This document shows, in pieces, positions 1-10,090 of a DNA stretch of 64,000 nt. The first letter of the stretch is position 1; every line of letters starts with the position of its first letter. The notes under the pieces were generated by a model, which was not told the DNA's origin, ran no database searches, and saw nothing but the letters and a program-made list of their open reading frames with translations. Source of the DNA: an uncultured Clostridium sp. (GTDB lineage: Bacteria > Bacillota > Clostridia > Lachnospirales > Lachnospiraceae). Location: NCBI GenBank assembly GCA_946553025.1, contig CAMNRM010000005.1, positions 62,001 through 126,000 of the forward strand, written 5' to 3'. The translations under genes were made by a program, and so were the position numbers.

Positions 1-1792
1 CCAATCCATTCATCTTTTGAGAAATCTCTTCTTCCAATCTTTTCTCAAATAATTCCCAAAACCTATCTTTTACCTTTTCTTCTACGTCTATGGTACATTT
101 AAAATAAATCGTTACTATCCTTGCAGCGATTTGTTTCGCATAAGCATAACGTTCTTCACGGCATCGAATCGGCTGTCCTACGAAATGTCCCACTTCGTGT
201 CCAAGTATAATCATCATCAGTTTTACATCATATGCCTGATTTTCCGGTATATTAACAAGAAATAGTCTGTTTTTCTCTGACATATTTTTAAATAATTCAT
301 ATACCTGTACATTATCTGTAACTCCCAAATAAGAAAGAAACTCATAATTATTCTTCGTATCTGATGTACATCCAAAATTATTCAAAAATTTTTTTATAAA
401 GTAAATATAAGCATTATAAAAAGCATTTAAACGTGGCGGTGTATTATAAATTCGTATATCAAAATCAAGTGATTGCGTAAATTGTCTGTCAGAATGAACT
501 GCATTTTGAGCACAAAGACTAAGCCCCTTTACAAACCGGTAAAAATATTCTGTAAAATCTTTTCCCTGTATATTATTTTCCTCTGCTATTTTTAAAACCA
601 TATGAATCGGCAAAAACATAGAACAAAATATATAATCTTCGATAGGGGGTTCTTCAAATTTCTGTAATGCATGAATAATACGATACAAATAGTGTTCCAG
701 ATTATTATAAATATTCTTACTCCCCGGTTTATTTTCAAGAATATTCTCCATGAAATTTTTTAATGCAATACTTAACGTCTTTTCTGATGGTTCATCTGAA
801 TTACCTTTATCTGTTTCCTCTTCTGTATCATCTGTATCTGTTCTTTTTTCTAATAAAAGTGAGTGACATTGATTTTCACTATTTTTATCTTCTTGATCCT
901 TCTGATTTTTTGCTATAATTGTGGTAACTGCGATTAAGTATGCACGATAACAATCACTGCTGTGATTAAAAATTCCAGTAGTACTTTTAAATAGCTTTAA
1001 AAATACAGACCATGAAATATCCTTAAGAATAATTACCTCATCATTACATCCAAGAATAGATTTTTTTTCTGGTCTTCTTTCCACTGGCAATAATTGATTT
1101 GATAATATATTATATACCTCTTTTATACTTCCTGGATACTTTTCAATCGCATAAATAAATACTGCATCAATTTTTTTATTTTTTTTGTCTTCTGTTTTTT
1201 CACTATTTAAATAATGTTTCTGGATGGAAGCAATGCTAAAACTATACTTTAAATTTATTCCCGCCCTTGTCAATGAAGATTTATCAGAATCGCGATGAAA
1301 ACCATCAATAATCTCTGCTCCATCTTCATAATCTTTACACAAAAGGACAATTACAAGATTACAATTATCCAGTGTACTATAGGTTATAACCTTCCTTTTA
1401 TTTATACAATTCAAGTCTTTTTCTACTTCTGCCCCACATTCACGAATTTGCTTTTCTTCTTTTATTTCTCCCTGTAATAAAGTAATAAATAAAAACGGGT
1501 ATTCTGTATCATCTTTTTTTGCTTCTTCCCAAAACAATTCCTCATAAGAATCACTTTCATTTCTAAACCCATAAATCGTTTGAACTGAATATTTTTCTTC
1601 TAATTTCTTTGTCTGCTGTACATCCCATTCCCAAATTTGCTCAAGAGAATTACTTTTCTCTTTAAATAAATTATCTCCTATTGAAATTCCATCAAAATAA
1701 CCAAAAGCCAAGTACTGCCAATCAAGGTGCAGATTTTTCTCTGGCGGCAAAAAATCATTATACAACATCATTGGTCTGCATATTTTATCCAT
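1..1792 (-). CDS. Large HExxH-motif protein, 3' end outside window
   Basis: An open frame starts at the ATG complementary to 1790-1792 and stays open to the left edge, giving about 597 residues without a stop. An AGGAGA ribosome site lies about 8 bases upstream of the start. Residues 532-536 read HEVGH inside IILGHEVGHFVGQ, a classical zinc-metallopeptidase HExxH signature. The middle of the protein is rich in Asp, Glu and Lys, and no signal peptide or membrane span was seen. I do not recognise the family. The gene is AT-rich, unlike lysC/hom nearby, which suggests an accessory gene. A third zinc ligand may lie in the missing C-terminal part. It probably shares a transcript with the 64-residue gene upstream. 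Confidence 0.8.
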   Translation of the reverse strand, partial: MDKICRPMMLYNDFLPPEKNLHLDWQYLAFGYFDGISIGDNLFKEKSNSLEQIWEWDVQQTKKLEEKYSVQTIYGFRNESDSYEELFWEEAKKDDTEYPFLFITLLQGEIKEEKQIRECGAEVEKDLNCINKRKVITYSTLDNCNLVIVLLCKDYEDGAEIIDGFHRDSDKSSLTRAGINLKYSFSIASIQKHYLNSEKTEDKKNKKIDAVFIYAIEKYPGSIKEVYNILSNQLLPVERRPEKKSILGCNDEVIILKDISWSVFLKLFKSTTGIFNHSSDCYRAYLIAVTTIIAKNQKDQEDKNSENQCHSLLLEKRTDTDDTEEETDKGNSDEPSEKTLSIALKNFMENILENKPGSKNIYNNLEHYLYRIIHALQKFEEPPIEDYIFCSMFLPIHMVLKIAEENNIQGKDFTEYFYRFVKGLSLCAQNAVHSDRQFTQSLDFDIRIYNTPPRLNAFYNAYIYFIKKFLNNFGCTSDTKNNYEFLSYLGVTDNVQVYELFKNMSEKNRLFLVNIPENQAYDVKLMMIILGHEVGHFVGQPIRCREERYAYAKQIAARIVTIYFKCTIDVEEKVKDRFWELFEKRLEEEISQKMNGL

Positions 1793-1821
1793 GTGGTTTC
1801 TCCTATTAAATTTACCCATAC

Positions 1822-1853
1822 AAAAAGGCCCCTCTGCTAATACACATGGGCCA
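1822..1853 (-). terminator. Weak hairpin, possible attenuator
   Basis: Between the 64-residue gene and the HExxH gene, GGCCC and GGGCC arms enclose a loop of about 15 bases. On the minus strand the second arm is followed by CTTTTTG. The stem is only 5-6 bp, so it would end transcription partially at best and could set the ratio of the two genes. Confidence 0.3.
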
Positions 1854-1873
1854 TTTCTGTAATCAAGCTATCT

Positions 1874-2068
1874 TTAAAAATTATCATAACTTCTTCCCTC
1901 TACTCGTTTTGTAGAGATTTTATTTTCTTCAGATGCTCTCTGTGATTCTCTTAGATTTGTAAAAGTACTTGGAATGTCCTTTTTGTCCACTCCCTGCATT
2001 ACACGATAAACCTGCTCTGCATCCACGGTAAATTCTCTCCGAAATTCTCTTTGCAAAACTGCCTCCAT
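1874..2068 (-). CDS. Small hypothetical protein (64 aa)
   Basis: A 64-residue charged protein beginning MEAVLQREFRREF, with AAAGGGAG upstream of its ATG. It lies directly upstream of the HExxH gene and downstream of a good promoter at 2182-2210, so the two probably form an operon. There are no membrane spans or cysteine motifs. The family is not recognised. It could be a regulator or partner of the larger protein, but that rests on position only. Confidence 0.55.
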   Translation of the reverse strand: MEAVLQREFRREFTVDAEQVYRVMQGVDKKDIPSTFTNLRESQRASEENKISTKRVEGRSYDNF

Positions 2069-2181
2069 AATTTCTCCCTTTCTTGTTCCTATCCTTAATT
2101 ATATGCAGATAGAAAGCGATTGCTTCAGATAAGTAGATCCAAATTCACCCTATTTTGGACAATACTTATCCACTTTTTGTT

Positions 2182-2210
2182 ATCATATCATATTACAAAC
2201 TATTATGCAA
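2182..2210 (-). promoter_or_regulatory. Sigma-A-type promoter for the 64-aa/HExxH operon
   Basis: On the minus strand the -35 is TTGCAT (2205-2210) and the -10 is TATGAT (2182-2187), with a 17-base spacer. Transcription would start near 2175, about 107 bases before the 64-residue gene. Confidence 0.6.
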
Positions 2211-2252
2211 GTTCAGTAAATGATACTTTTTGTTTTTCTTAAACTCATTTAT

Positions 2253-2326
2253 TTATCAGATAAAATATAGATCTATTTTCAATACATATTTACAATAATT
2301 AATTTTCGCAAGCAATTATCTGATAA
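2253..2326. repeat. Pair of TTATCwGATAA dyads
   Basis: Two 11-base palindromes, TTATCAGATAA at 2253-2263 and TTATCTGATAA at 2316-2326, also form the arms of a longer inverted repeat (ATTTATCAGATAA with its complement). They lie upstream of the -35 at 2205-2210 and may be operator sites. The rest of 2211-2426 is AT-rich with no gene seen. Confidence 0.45.
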
Positions 2327-2426
2327 ATTTTTGGCCATTTACTCTTCCATAGATTTTAAATTGTCAAAGTTCAATACTTCATCCTATTTAATAGTACGAA
2401 AAAGTATTAAAAAAATGACAACCTTT

Positions 2427-2840
2427 CTACCCTTCCAAACTCTTCAGCAAATCTATTCCCATCAGCAAAAATACATTCTTTATTCCCCAGTTCACCCCGA
2501 CAATCCACACTGCTGCCAGAACCCATCTCGCATACCTTTTCTGAAAACGTTCTATGGCTTTCTTTTTCCACTCCCGGTCTTCCTGTTTCTCCACCTTTCT
2601 TCTCCTTAATCTACACATCATCCCCACAGCGAAACATCCCATCTCCACCATCACCGCAATCACCGCATAAAGCACAAAAGGATGATAACAAAAACTCTTC
2701 AGCAACCGGCCCTGCAATAATGCTCCTATCGCCCTTGTTCCCCCGCATCCAGGACAATAAAGGCCAGTGATCCAATGAAACAGGCAAGGAAACCCCTGCC
2801 CAGATTTTATCCAGTCAATCACCCATACGAAATGCGTCAT
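2427..2840 (-). CDS. DUF2752 family membrane protein
   Basis: A 137-residue protein carrying the CPGCGGTRA signature of DUF2752 at about residues 29-37, followed by hydrophobic segments (roughly 52-75 and 107-130) separated by a strongly basic stretch. DUF2752 proteins are small bacterial membrane proteins of unknown function with a conserved Cys-x2-Cys pair. The start overlaps the end of the aspartokinase gene by 26 bases, which suggests translational coupling. It is the last gene of the aspartate-family operon. No role in amino-acid synthesis can be inferred. Confidence 0.75.
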   Translation of the reverse strand: MTHFVWVIDWIKSGQGFPCLFHWITGLYCPGCGGTRAIGALLQGRLLKSFCYHPFVLYAVIAVMVEMGCFAVGMMCRLRRRKVEKQEDREWKKKAIERFQKRYARWVLAAVWIVGVNWGIKNVFLLMGIDLLKSLEG

Positions 2841-4023
2841 GTACCGTCCTCACCGCCCTGTTTGCGTCAATCTCGTCGATCAGCACCGTAATCCTGATCT
2901 CCGACGTTGCAATCATCTTGATATTAATATTCGCCGCATAAAGCGCCTCAAACATCTTCGCCGCCACACCTGGGTTGCTGAGCATCCCTGCGCCGACGAT
3001 GGATATCTTTGCCACATCCTGCTCACAGGTCACATCCTGCGCCGTAATTGCAGCCTTGTTCTCATTAAGAAGCGTCATCGCCTCCTGCAAGTCCGTCCGC
3101 GCAACGGTAAAGGAAATATCCTTCCTGTCCTCGCGTCCCACCGACTGGATAATAATATCCACATTGATATGATTCCTTGCCAGGATATTAAAGATCTTAA
3201 AGGCAATTCCCGGCTCGTTCTTTACGCCGATAACGGAAATCCTGGCTGTATTCTTATCTGCGGCAACGCCGCTAATCAACATCCGTTCCACCCTTGCATT
3301 CTCCTTTACTACAGTTCCCGGCTCCTCGGTAAGACTGGAAAGAACCACAAGCTGTACGCCATACTTTTTCGCCATCTCCACGGATCGGTTGTGCAGAACC
3401 TTCGCCCCCAAAGAAGCCAGTTCCAGCATTTCATCGTAGGAAACCTCTTTTAATTTCAGCGCATCGGGAACAACCCTGGGGTCTGCGGTATACACCCCGT
3501 CCACATCCGTATAAATCTCACAGGCGTCCGCATGAAGGGCAGCCGCCAGGGCTACTGCCGTCGTATCCGACCCGCCCCTTCCCAGAGTTGTTAAATCCTC
3601 ATACTTATTCACGCCCTGGAACCCGGTGATAATCACCACCCTGCGGCTGTCCAGTTCATGGCGGATTCTCTCGCTGTCGATTCTCTTAAGCTTTGCCGCA
3701 CCGTACACCGAAGTCGTGTGCATGGCGACCTGGGCCGCATTCAGCGAAACCGCCGGAATCCCCAGTACATGAAAGGCCATCGCCATCAGCGCCACCGAAA
3801 CCTGCTCCCCCGTCGTTAAAAGCATGTCCAGTTCCCGTTTCGGCGGGTTAGGGTCAATCTCATGCGCCTTTTCAATCAGCCCGTCCGTAGTCTTTCCCAT
3901 CGCCGAAAGAACAATAATCAGCTGATGTCCCTCCCGGTAATCCTTTGCACAGCGCTTGGCCACATGAAAAATCCGTTCCTTATCGGCGACCGAACTGCCG
4001 CCAAATTTTTTCACAATTAACAT
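2815..4023 (-). CDS. lysC: Aspartate kinase
   Basis: Aspartokinase phosphorylates L-aspartate, the first step towards lysine, threonine and methionine. The 402-residue protein has the N-terminal KKFGGSSVAD nucleotide-binding motif at about residues 5-14, the TLGRGGSDTTAVALA substrate loop near 147-161, and two C-terminal ACT domains from about residue 265, of the kind that bind feedback-inhibiting amino acids. The length fits the monofunctional class. It follows hom in a single minus-strand operon with the ACT-domain gene. The 88-base gap after hom carries short repeated tracts such as ATCTTATCTCTCCGC. Which end-product inhibits it cannot be told from the sequence. Confidence 0.95.
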   Translation of the reverse strand: MLIVKKFGGSSVADKERIFHVAKRCAKDYREGHQLIIVLSAMGKTTDGLIEKAHEIDPNPPKRELDMLLTTGEQVSVALMAMAFHVLGIPAVSLNAAQVAMHTTSVYGAAKLKRIDSERIRHELDSRRVVIITGFQGVNKYEDLTTLGRGGSDTTAVALAAALHADACEIYTDVDGVYTADPRVVPDALKLKEVSYDEMLELASLGAKVLHNRSVEMAKKYGVQLVVLSSLTEEPGTVVKENARVERMLISGVAADKNTARISVIGVKNEPGIAFKIFNILARNHINVDIIIQSVGREDRKDISFTVARTDLQEAMTLLNENKAAITAQDVTCEQDVAKISIVGAGMLSNPGVAAKMFEALYAANINIKMIATSEIRITVLIDEIDANRAVRTVHDAFRMGD

Positions 4024-4111
4024 CTTATCTCTCCGCTAACCTCTCACTGCTCCACAAACATCTTATCCCTCTGTTATCTCCATCACTCCACAAACATCTC
4101 TCGCAAATATC

Positions 4112-5326
4112 TTATCTCTCCGCCCGAATATACTTAACAACACCGGAAATCTTCCCGACTGCCTCCAAAAACTCTGCTTCTCTCATCGGCTTGGACAATA
4201 TCGCAAACTCATCCAGCTTCTCTAACGCCACGATTTCCCTTGGGCTAAACTCCATCAATTCGCTCATCCTCTCCTCCGGCTGCCCGGAAAGGCGGATAAC
4301 ATAGCGAAATTCATTCATCCCCATCGGTGCCAGGGTCTGCTTCTTTTCCGTCCAGCCCATCGCCACATTCTGGTGAAGGTGCTTTGCCGCGTCAATAATA
4401 TCCGCCACAACCGCACTTGCCGTAGGCAGCTTTCCTGCCCCGCTTCCGCTGTACATGGTTACGCCCAGCATATTCCCCTTAACTAAAATCCCGTTAAACA
4501 CATCATTCACCGTGGAAAGCGGGTGATCCTCCTTTACCATCAGCGGTGCCACAAAAGCACTGACCGTTTCCTCCCCGCTCATCCTGGCAGAGCCGACCAG
4601 CTTCACCGTCATCCCCAGCTTCTTTGCATACTGGAAATCAATATCCGAAACCTGGGTAATCCCCTCGGTGTAAATCTCTTCATAATTAACTTCGCGCCCC
4701 GTCGCCATCGCCGTAAGGATCGCAAGCTTTCTGCAGGTATCATGCCCTTCCACATCCGCCTCCGGGTTCTGCTCCGCATAGCCCAGGCGCTGCGCCTCCT
4801 TTAACGCCGTCTTAAACGACCAGCCCTCCTTATCCATCTTCGTCAGGATAAAGTTCGTCGTCCCGTTTAAAATCCCGGTAATCTCCTCAACCTTCTCCCC
4901 GGTCAGACAGCGGTACAGCGGACGGATAATCGGAATCCCCCCGCCCACACTGGCCTCAAAGAAGAAATTCACCTGCTTATCCCTGGCAATCGCCAAAAGC
5001 TCCGTCCCATGCGCTGCCACCAGCGCCTTATTCGAGGTCGCCACATGCTTTCCCGCCAAAAGGCAGGCTTTCACAAAAGGATAGGCCGGATTCAGCCCTC
5101 CCATGCACTCCACGACAATCTCTACCTCGGGGTCCTGTTCAATCACCGAAAAATCATGAATCAGCTTATCCTCCACCGGACTCCCCGGAAAATCCCGAAG
5201 ATCCAGCACATACTTAAGCGAAACCTCCTGACCCACCGTATGCATAATCGTATCTTTATTCTTCTCCAGCACCTCTGCCACACCAGAACCAATCGTGCCG
5301 TATCCCATTACTGCTACCTTTATCAT
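4112..5326 (-). CDS. hom: Homoserine dehydrogenase
   Basis: This enzyme reduces aspartate semialdehyde to homoserine with NAD(P)H, the branch point to threonine and methionine. The 404-residue protein begins with the Rossmann motif GYGTIGSG at residues 8-15. The central catalytic region includes GILNGTTNFIL and EADVEGHDTCRKL. A short C-terminal ACT-like domain starts around residue 330 (RYVIRLSG), typical of Gram-positive Hom with allosteric control. It begins only 6 bases after the ACT-domain gene ends, so the two are co-transcribed with lysC. Confidence 0.95.
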   Translation of the reverse strand: MIKVAVMGYGTIGSGVAEVLEKNKDTIMHTVGQEVSLKYVLDLRDFPGSPVEDKLIHDFSVIEQDPEVEIVVECMGGLNPAYPFVKACLLAGKHVATSNKALVAAHGTELLAIARDKQVNFFFEASVGGGIPIIRPLYRCLTGEKVEEITGILNGTTNFILTKMDKEGWSFKTALKEAQRLGYAEQNPEADVEGHDTCRKLAILTAMATGREVNYEEIYTEGITQVSDIDFQYAKKLGMTVKLVGSARMSGEETVSAFVAPLMVKEDHPLSTVNDVFNGILVKGNMLGVTMYSGSGAGKLPTASAVVADIIDAAKHLHQNVAMGWTEKKQTLAPMGMNEFRYVIRLSGQPEERMSELMEFSPREIVALEKLDEFAILSKPMREAEFLEAVGKISGVVKYIRAER

Positions 5327-5332
5327 CTTCGT

Positions 5333-5776
5333 CTACTCCCTGGCTAATATTTTCACATAATGAATCCCGTCCATCTCTTCCATATCCCCGACCATCTCCG
5401 AAACATTCCCCGTATTCGGCCGGACTTCCACGCTTAATGTCAGCGTAGCCACGCCGTTGACCGGGATACTCTGGTGAATCGTCAGAATATTTGCCTTATA
5501 CACCGCAACCACATGAAGCAAATCCGACAAAAGCCCCTGTTCATCGTCCATCTGTACGACTAAAGTGATGGTCTTTCCCTTCGTATTATCATAAAAGGGA
5601 AAAATATCATCCTTATACTTATAAAAAGAACTCCGGCTGATGCCCACCTTATCCGTAGCTTCCTGAACCGTTATCGCCCGCTCAGACTCCAAAAGCCTTT
5701 TCGCCTCCACCACCTTAAGGAGCACCTCCGGTACAGCCTTCTGCTTAACCACAAAATACTTGCTCTTATCCTTCAT
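5333..5776 (-). CDS. ACT domain-containing protein, PheB/UPF0735 type
   Basis: A 147-residue protein that begins MKDKSKYFVVKQKAVPEVL. The ATG at 5774-5776 is chosen because GGAGG lies 7 bases upstream; the longer open frame to 5923 has no good ribosome site. Residues 1-65 contain a helix-turn-helix-like segment (VQEATDKVGISRSSFYKYKD) and residues 70-147 form an ACT domain. This combination is typical of the PheB family, often found before hom in Firmicutes. Its role is probably amino-acid-responsive regulation, but that is not established. Confidence 0.85.
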   Translation of the reverse strand: MKDKSKYFVVKQKAVPEVLLKVVEAKRLLESERAITVQEATDKVGISRSSFYKYKDDIFPFYDNTKGKTITLVVQMDDEQGLLSDLLHVVAVYKANILTIHQSIPVNGVATLTLSVEVRPNTGNVSEMVGDMEEMDGIHYVKILARE

Positions 5777-5940
5777 TGCTTCCTCCGCCCGTATTTCCGC
5801 AAAAAAACAGGCACCGCTAAGCGAGCACGGACTTCCTGCCCGCAAGCTGCCCTTCAAAGCCAGCCGCAAAGCAAAACATCCATTCTCACTCCCCACAGGC
5901 GCCTGTCCGTGTCCGAAAAACATCTGTGTTTACATCAAAG

Positions 5941-5969
5941 ATATTAACACAATCAAAGGTATTTTGCAA
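5941..5969 (-). promoter_or_regulatory. Promoter of the ACT-hom-lysC operon
   Basis: On the minus strand the sequence shows -35 TTGCAA (5964-5969), a 17-base spacer and -10 TAATAT (5941-5946). The predicted leader of about 160 bases to 5776 is GC-rich and contains the palindrome ACAGGCGCCTGT, but no T-box or known riboswitch was recognised. Confidence 0.65.
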
Positions 5970-6039
5970 CCATTTTCCACGTCTTTCCAAAGTTTGATAC
6001 TATTCACTCACATACATTCATAATAACCCACATTCATCA

Positions 6040-7177
6040 TCAATCCATCGCCGCACTGTGCTTATCCGGGCATCCAAGACTTAACCACTTTAAATAAGCA
6101 CTGATAAATCCGTCCAGTCCCCCGTCCAGGACATTGTCCACGTTCCCGCTTTCCTCCCCTGTCCGGTGATCCTTAACCATGGTATACGGCTGAAGCACAT
6201 AAGACCGAATCTGGTTCCCCCAGCCAATCTCCTTCACGTCCCCGCGGATATCCGAAATCTTCTCCGCATTCTCCTGCTGTTTCAAAAGAAGAAGCTTCGT
6301 CTTTAACATCTGCATCGCCTTATCCTTATTCTGAAACTGCGACCGCTCATTCTGACAGGTCACCACAATTCCCGTCGGCAGATGCGTAATCCGAATTGCC
6401 GAGGACGTCTTATTAATATGCTGCCCGCCCGCCCCGCTCGAACGGTAGGTATCAATCCGCAGGTCATCCATATTAATTTCCACATCCAAATCTTCCTCAA
6501 TATCCGGCATCACATCACAGGATACAAACGAGGTCTGGCGCTTCCCCGCCGCATTAAACGGCGAAATCCGCACCAGCCGGTGAACACCTCTCTCCGATTT
6601 CAGGTAGCCAAACACATTCTCCCCGTTAATCTGAATCGTCACCGACTTAATCCCCGCTTCATCCCCGTCCAGAAAATCCAAAACCTCCGTAGAAAACCCC
6701 CGGCTGTCCGCCCACCGGCAATACATCCGGTAAAGCATACTGCACCAGTCACAGGACTCCGTCCCGCCTGCCCCCGCATTCAGCCGCAGAATCGCATTAC
6801 AGTGGTCATACTCTCCCGTCAGCAGCGTACTGAGCCTTAACTTATCCAACTTCTGGGTAAAATCCGAAAGCATCTCCCCAATCTCAGGAATCAGCGAGGC
6901 ATCATTCTCCTCATACCCCATCTCAATCATCAGCCCGATATCTTCATACGCCGTTTCCAGTTCCTTAAACCCTTCCACCGTATCCTTTAAATTCTTCGCT
7001 TCCTTCATCAGCCGGGTAGACCTCTCCGTATCATTCCAGAACCCCGGCTCTTCCATACTCCTGTCCAGTTCGTCAATCCGTCTTATCTTCCCGTCCAGGT
7101 CAAAGTGAATCCCTCACTTCCACTAATGGTTTTTCATACGTCAATAACGTCGATTTAAACTGATCCAGTTCAACCAC
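6040..7177 (-). CDS. prfB: Peptide chain release factor 2 with programmed +1 frameshift
   Basis: RF2 recognises UGA and UAA stop codons and releases the finished peptide. A 25-codon first segment starts at the GTG at 7175-7177, with AAGGTG 6 bases upstream, and reads VVELDQFKSTLL up to ...RDSL. It meets an in-frame TGA at 7100-7102 in the context CTT TGA C. A +1 shift continues DLDGKIRRIDELDR into the main frame. An AGGG element just before the slip site resembles the internal Shine-Dalgarno that promotes the shift. The downstream frame has the GGQ hydrolysis motif (SSGAGGQHINKT) near residue 211 of the 338-residue part. The shift is the well-known autoregulation of prfB. A GTG at 7184-7186 is an alternative start. 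Confidence 0.95.
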
Positions 7178-7260
7178 AAGCTTCACCTTCTTTCCTTATT
7201 CTTTATTTTTTATGCAGAAAATCAGCATGTCAATCTATTCCAACCAGCATAGACGCCCCC

Positions 7261-9834
7261 CTACACCGGCTTCCTCCCACAACACTGCTTATACTTCTTC
7301 CCGCTCCCACATGGACAGGGATCATTCGGGTAAATCTTCTGCGCATCCCTCTTCTTCGGTGCCCGTGCCAGGCTCTCATCCTTATTCGTCCCCGTCACCT
7401 TCGCCGCCGGTTCGCGCTCTACCTTCTGCTCAACCCTTACATGGTACAGAATCCTCACGGTATCTTCCCGGATCGCCGCCGTCATCCCGTCGAACATATC
7501 AAAGGCATTCATCTTATATTCCACAACCGGATCACGATTGCCGTAAGCCTGCAGCCCAATCCCTTCACGAAGCTGATCCATATCGTCGATGTGCGCCATC
7601 CACTTATTATCAATCACCTTAAGCAGAATCACCCGCTCAATCTCCCGCATCTGCTCCGCCTCAGGGAACTCTGCTTCCTTCGCCTCATAAAGCTTAATCG
7701 CCTGCTCTTTAAGCATGTGTTTAAGTTCATTCTTCTTCATGCTCTTCATCGCATCCGTCATCACCACCGGCTTAATCGGGATAATCGGAAGCAGCAGCGT
7801 ATTCAGTTCTTTCAAATCCCAGTTTTCCGTGGCAACCTCATCGGGAATCGAGATATCCACCGCATTTTCCACGATATCCGTAACCATCTTCATAATAAAA
7901 TCACGCATATTATCGCCATCCAAAACCTTGCGGCGCTCGGCATAGATAATCTCGCGCTGTTCATTATTCACTTCGTCATACTTTAACAGATTCTCACGGA
8001 TACCATAGTTATTATTCTCTATCTTCATCTGTGCCTTCTCAATGGCATTCGACAGCATCTTGTGCTCGATCTGCTCCCCTTCCGGCACACCCAGGGCTTC
8101 AAACATCTTCATCAGCCGTTCAGAACCAAACAGCCGCATCAAATCATCTTCCAGCGACAGATAAAACCTCGATTCGCCCGGATCGCCCTGACGACCGGAA
8201 CGTCCGCGAAGCTGGTTGTCAATACGCCTGGACTCATGCCGCTCCGTACCGATAACCTTAAGTCCTCCCAGTTCTCTCGCCTCGTCGTCCAGCTTGATAT
8301 CCGTACCACGGCCCGCCATATTCGTGGCAATCGTAACCGCGCCGTGGATACCTGCATCCGCAACAATCTCCGCCTCCAGCTCGTGGAACTTCGCATTTAA
8401 CACCTTATGCGGAACCCCGCGCTTTTTCAGCATCTTACTTAACATCTCTGAGGTTTCAATCGTAATCGTGCCCACCAGCACCGGCTGTCCCTTCTCATGC
8501 GCAGCCTCAATCTCATCGACAACGGCTTCAAACTTCTCTTTCTTGCTCTTATACACCGCATCATTTAAATCCACACGGGCAATGGGCTTATTCGTGGGAA
8601 TCGCGATAACGTCCATGGCATAGATATTCCGAAATTCCTTCTCTTCGGTCAATGCCGTACCGGTCATCCCCGCCTTTTTATTAAACTTATTAAAGAAGTT
8701 CTGGAAGGTAATCGTCGCCAGTGTACGGCTCTCGCGGCGCACATTCACATGCTCCTTCGCCTCAATCGCCTGGTGCAGACCGTCCGAATACCGCCGTCCG
8801 GGCATAATACGGCCTGTAAACTCATCGACAATCAGAACCTCATCATCCTTCACCACATAATCCTTATCGCGGTGCATCAGGTTATTTGCCCGCAGAGCCA
8901 GGATAATATTGTGCTGAATCTCCAGATTCTCCGGGTCGGCAAGGTTTTCGATATGGAAGAAATTCTCCACCTTCTTTACGCCCTGCTCGGTTAAATTTAC
9001 CACCTTATCCTTTTCATTGACAATATAGTCCCCGGTTTCCTCGATCTCTTCGCCTAAAATCGCATTCATCTTGGAAAACTCGCCGGACTCCTCGCCCTTC
9101 TCCAGCTGCCGCGCCAGAATATCGCAGACCTCATAAAGCTTCGTGGACTTCCCGCTCTGCCCGGAAATAATCAATGGTGTACGCGCCTCGTCAATCAGCA
9201 CCGAGTCCACCTCATCGATAATGGCAAACTCCAGGCCCCGAAGAACCATCTGTTCCTTATAAATGGCCATATTGTCGCGCAGGTAGTCAAATCCCAGTTC
9301 ATTATTCGTCACATAGGTAATATCACAGGCATAGGCTTCCTTTCTCTGTTCGGACGTCATGCTGTTTAAGACCACGCCTACCGTCAGGCCCAGGAAACGG
9401 TGCACCTGCCCCATCCACTCGGCGTCACGCTTTGCCAGGTAATCATTAACCGTAACGATATGAACACCCTTGCCTGCCAGGGCATTCAAATACGCCGGTG
9501 CCGTGGATACCAGCGTCTTTCCTTCACCGGTACGCATCTCGGCAATACGCCCCTGGTGAAGCACCATCCCGCCAATCAGCTGAACACGGAAATGTTCCAT
9601 ATTCAATGTCCTTCTTGCTGCTTCTCTGACGACGGCAAATGCTTCGGGAAGGATATCATCCAGCGTTTCCCCGCCTGCAAGACGTTCCTTAAAAATTCTT
9701 GTCTTATCCCGCAGTTCTTCGTCAGACAGAGCAATCATCTCCGGCCTTAAGCTTTCGATCCGGTCAATCACCGGATTAATCAGCTTTAATTCACGTTCAC
9801 TATGCGTTCCAAACACTTTTTCGATTATGTTCAT
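7261..9834 (-). CDS. secA: Preprotein translocase ATPase SecA
   Basis: SecA powers export of unfolded preproteins through SecYEG at the membrane. The 857-residue protein has Walker A in [10 protein letters not shown] near residue 100, the DEVDS Walker B segment near 209, the preprotein cross-linking and helicase-like domains ([21 protein letters not shown]), and a C-terminal zinc finger [14 protein letters not shown] at residues 841-854. This zinc tail binds SecB or other partners in the family. A promoter lies at 9970-9998. It is the upstream neighbour of prfB, as in many Firmicutes. Confidence 0.97.
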   Translation of the reverse strand: MNIIEKVFGTHSERELKLINPVIDRIESLRPEMIALSDEELRDKTRIFKERLAGGETLDDILPEAFAVVREAARRTLNMEHFRVQLIGGMVLHQGRIAEMRTGEGKTLVSTAPAYLNALAGKGVHIVTVNDYLAKRDAEWMGQVHRFLGLTVGVVLNSMTSEQRKEAYACDITYVTNNELGFDYLRDNMAIYKEQMVLRGLEFAIIDEVDSVLIDEARTPLIISGQSGKSTKLYEVCDILARQLEKGEESGEFSKMNAILGEEIEETGDYIVNEKDKVVNLTEQGVKKVENFFHIENLADPENLEIQHNIILALRANNLMHRDKDYVVKDDEVLIVDEFTGRIMPGRRYSDGLHQAIEAKEHVNVRRESRTLATITFQNFFNKFNKKAGMTGTALTEEKEFRNIYAMDVIAIPTNKPIARVDLNDAVYKSKKEKFEAVVDEIEAAHEKGQPVLVGTITIETSEMLSKMLKKRGVPHKVLNAKFHELEAEIVADAGIHGAVTIATNMAGRGTDIKLDDEARELGGLKVIGTERHESRRIDNQLRGRSGRQGDPGESRFYLSLEDDLMRLFGSERLMKMFEALGVPEGEQIEHKMLSNAIEKAQMKIENNNYGIRENLLKYDEVNNEQREIIYAERRKVLDGDNMRDFIMKMVTDIVENAVDISIPDEVATENWDLKELNTLLLPIIPIKPVVMTDAMKSMKKNELKHMLKEQAIKLYEAKEAEFPEAEQMREIERVILLKVIDNKWMAHIDDMDQLREGIGLQAYGNRDPVVEYKMNAFDMFDGMTAAIREDTVRILYHVRVEQKVEREPAAKVTGTNKDESLARAPKKRDAQKIYPNDPCPCGSGKKYKQCCGRKPV

Positions 9835-9969
9835 CGGTAATCTCCTAACTTCTTTGCATACGGACTGCGTTCGATCCCTTCACCGTTATGCATACTGTTC
9901 TCTGTCACTGTTCTTCCATACATCAATCCTTGCTGCAGCCCGAATATTTTACTGCAACCAATCTTTCTT

Positions 9970-9998
9970 ATTGTATCACTAAGTTTCATTTTATTCAA
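9970..9998 (-). promoter_or_regulatory. secA promoter
   Basis: On the minus strand, -35 TTGAAT (9993-9998), a 17-base spacer and -10 TACAAT (9970-9975). The predicted start is near 9963, giving a leader of about 130 bases before secA. Confidence 0.65.
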
Positions 9999-10090
9999 TG
10001 TGTTCATAAAAAATTTACGTTTCCTTACATTTACTAAAGAAGATTATGGTAAACTGAGCAATTTGCACAAAAATTGGACAAGTATTCCAC

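Noticed and set aside
2839-3453. Plus-strand frame antisense to aspartokinase
   Set aside because: Shadow of lysC with no ribosome site; similar antisense shadows occur across secA, purD, purM, the kinase and others.
5777-5940. T-box or amino-acid riboswitch in the hom operon leader
   Set aside because: GC-rich and contains a palindrome, but no T-box sequence or known riboswitch core could be recognised.
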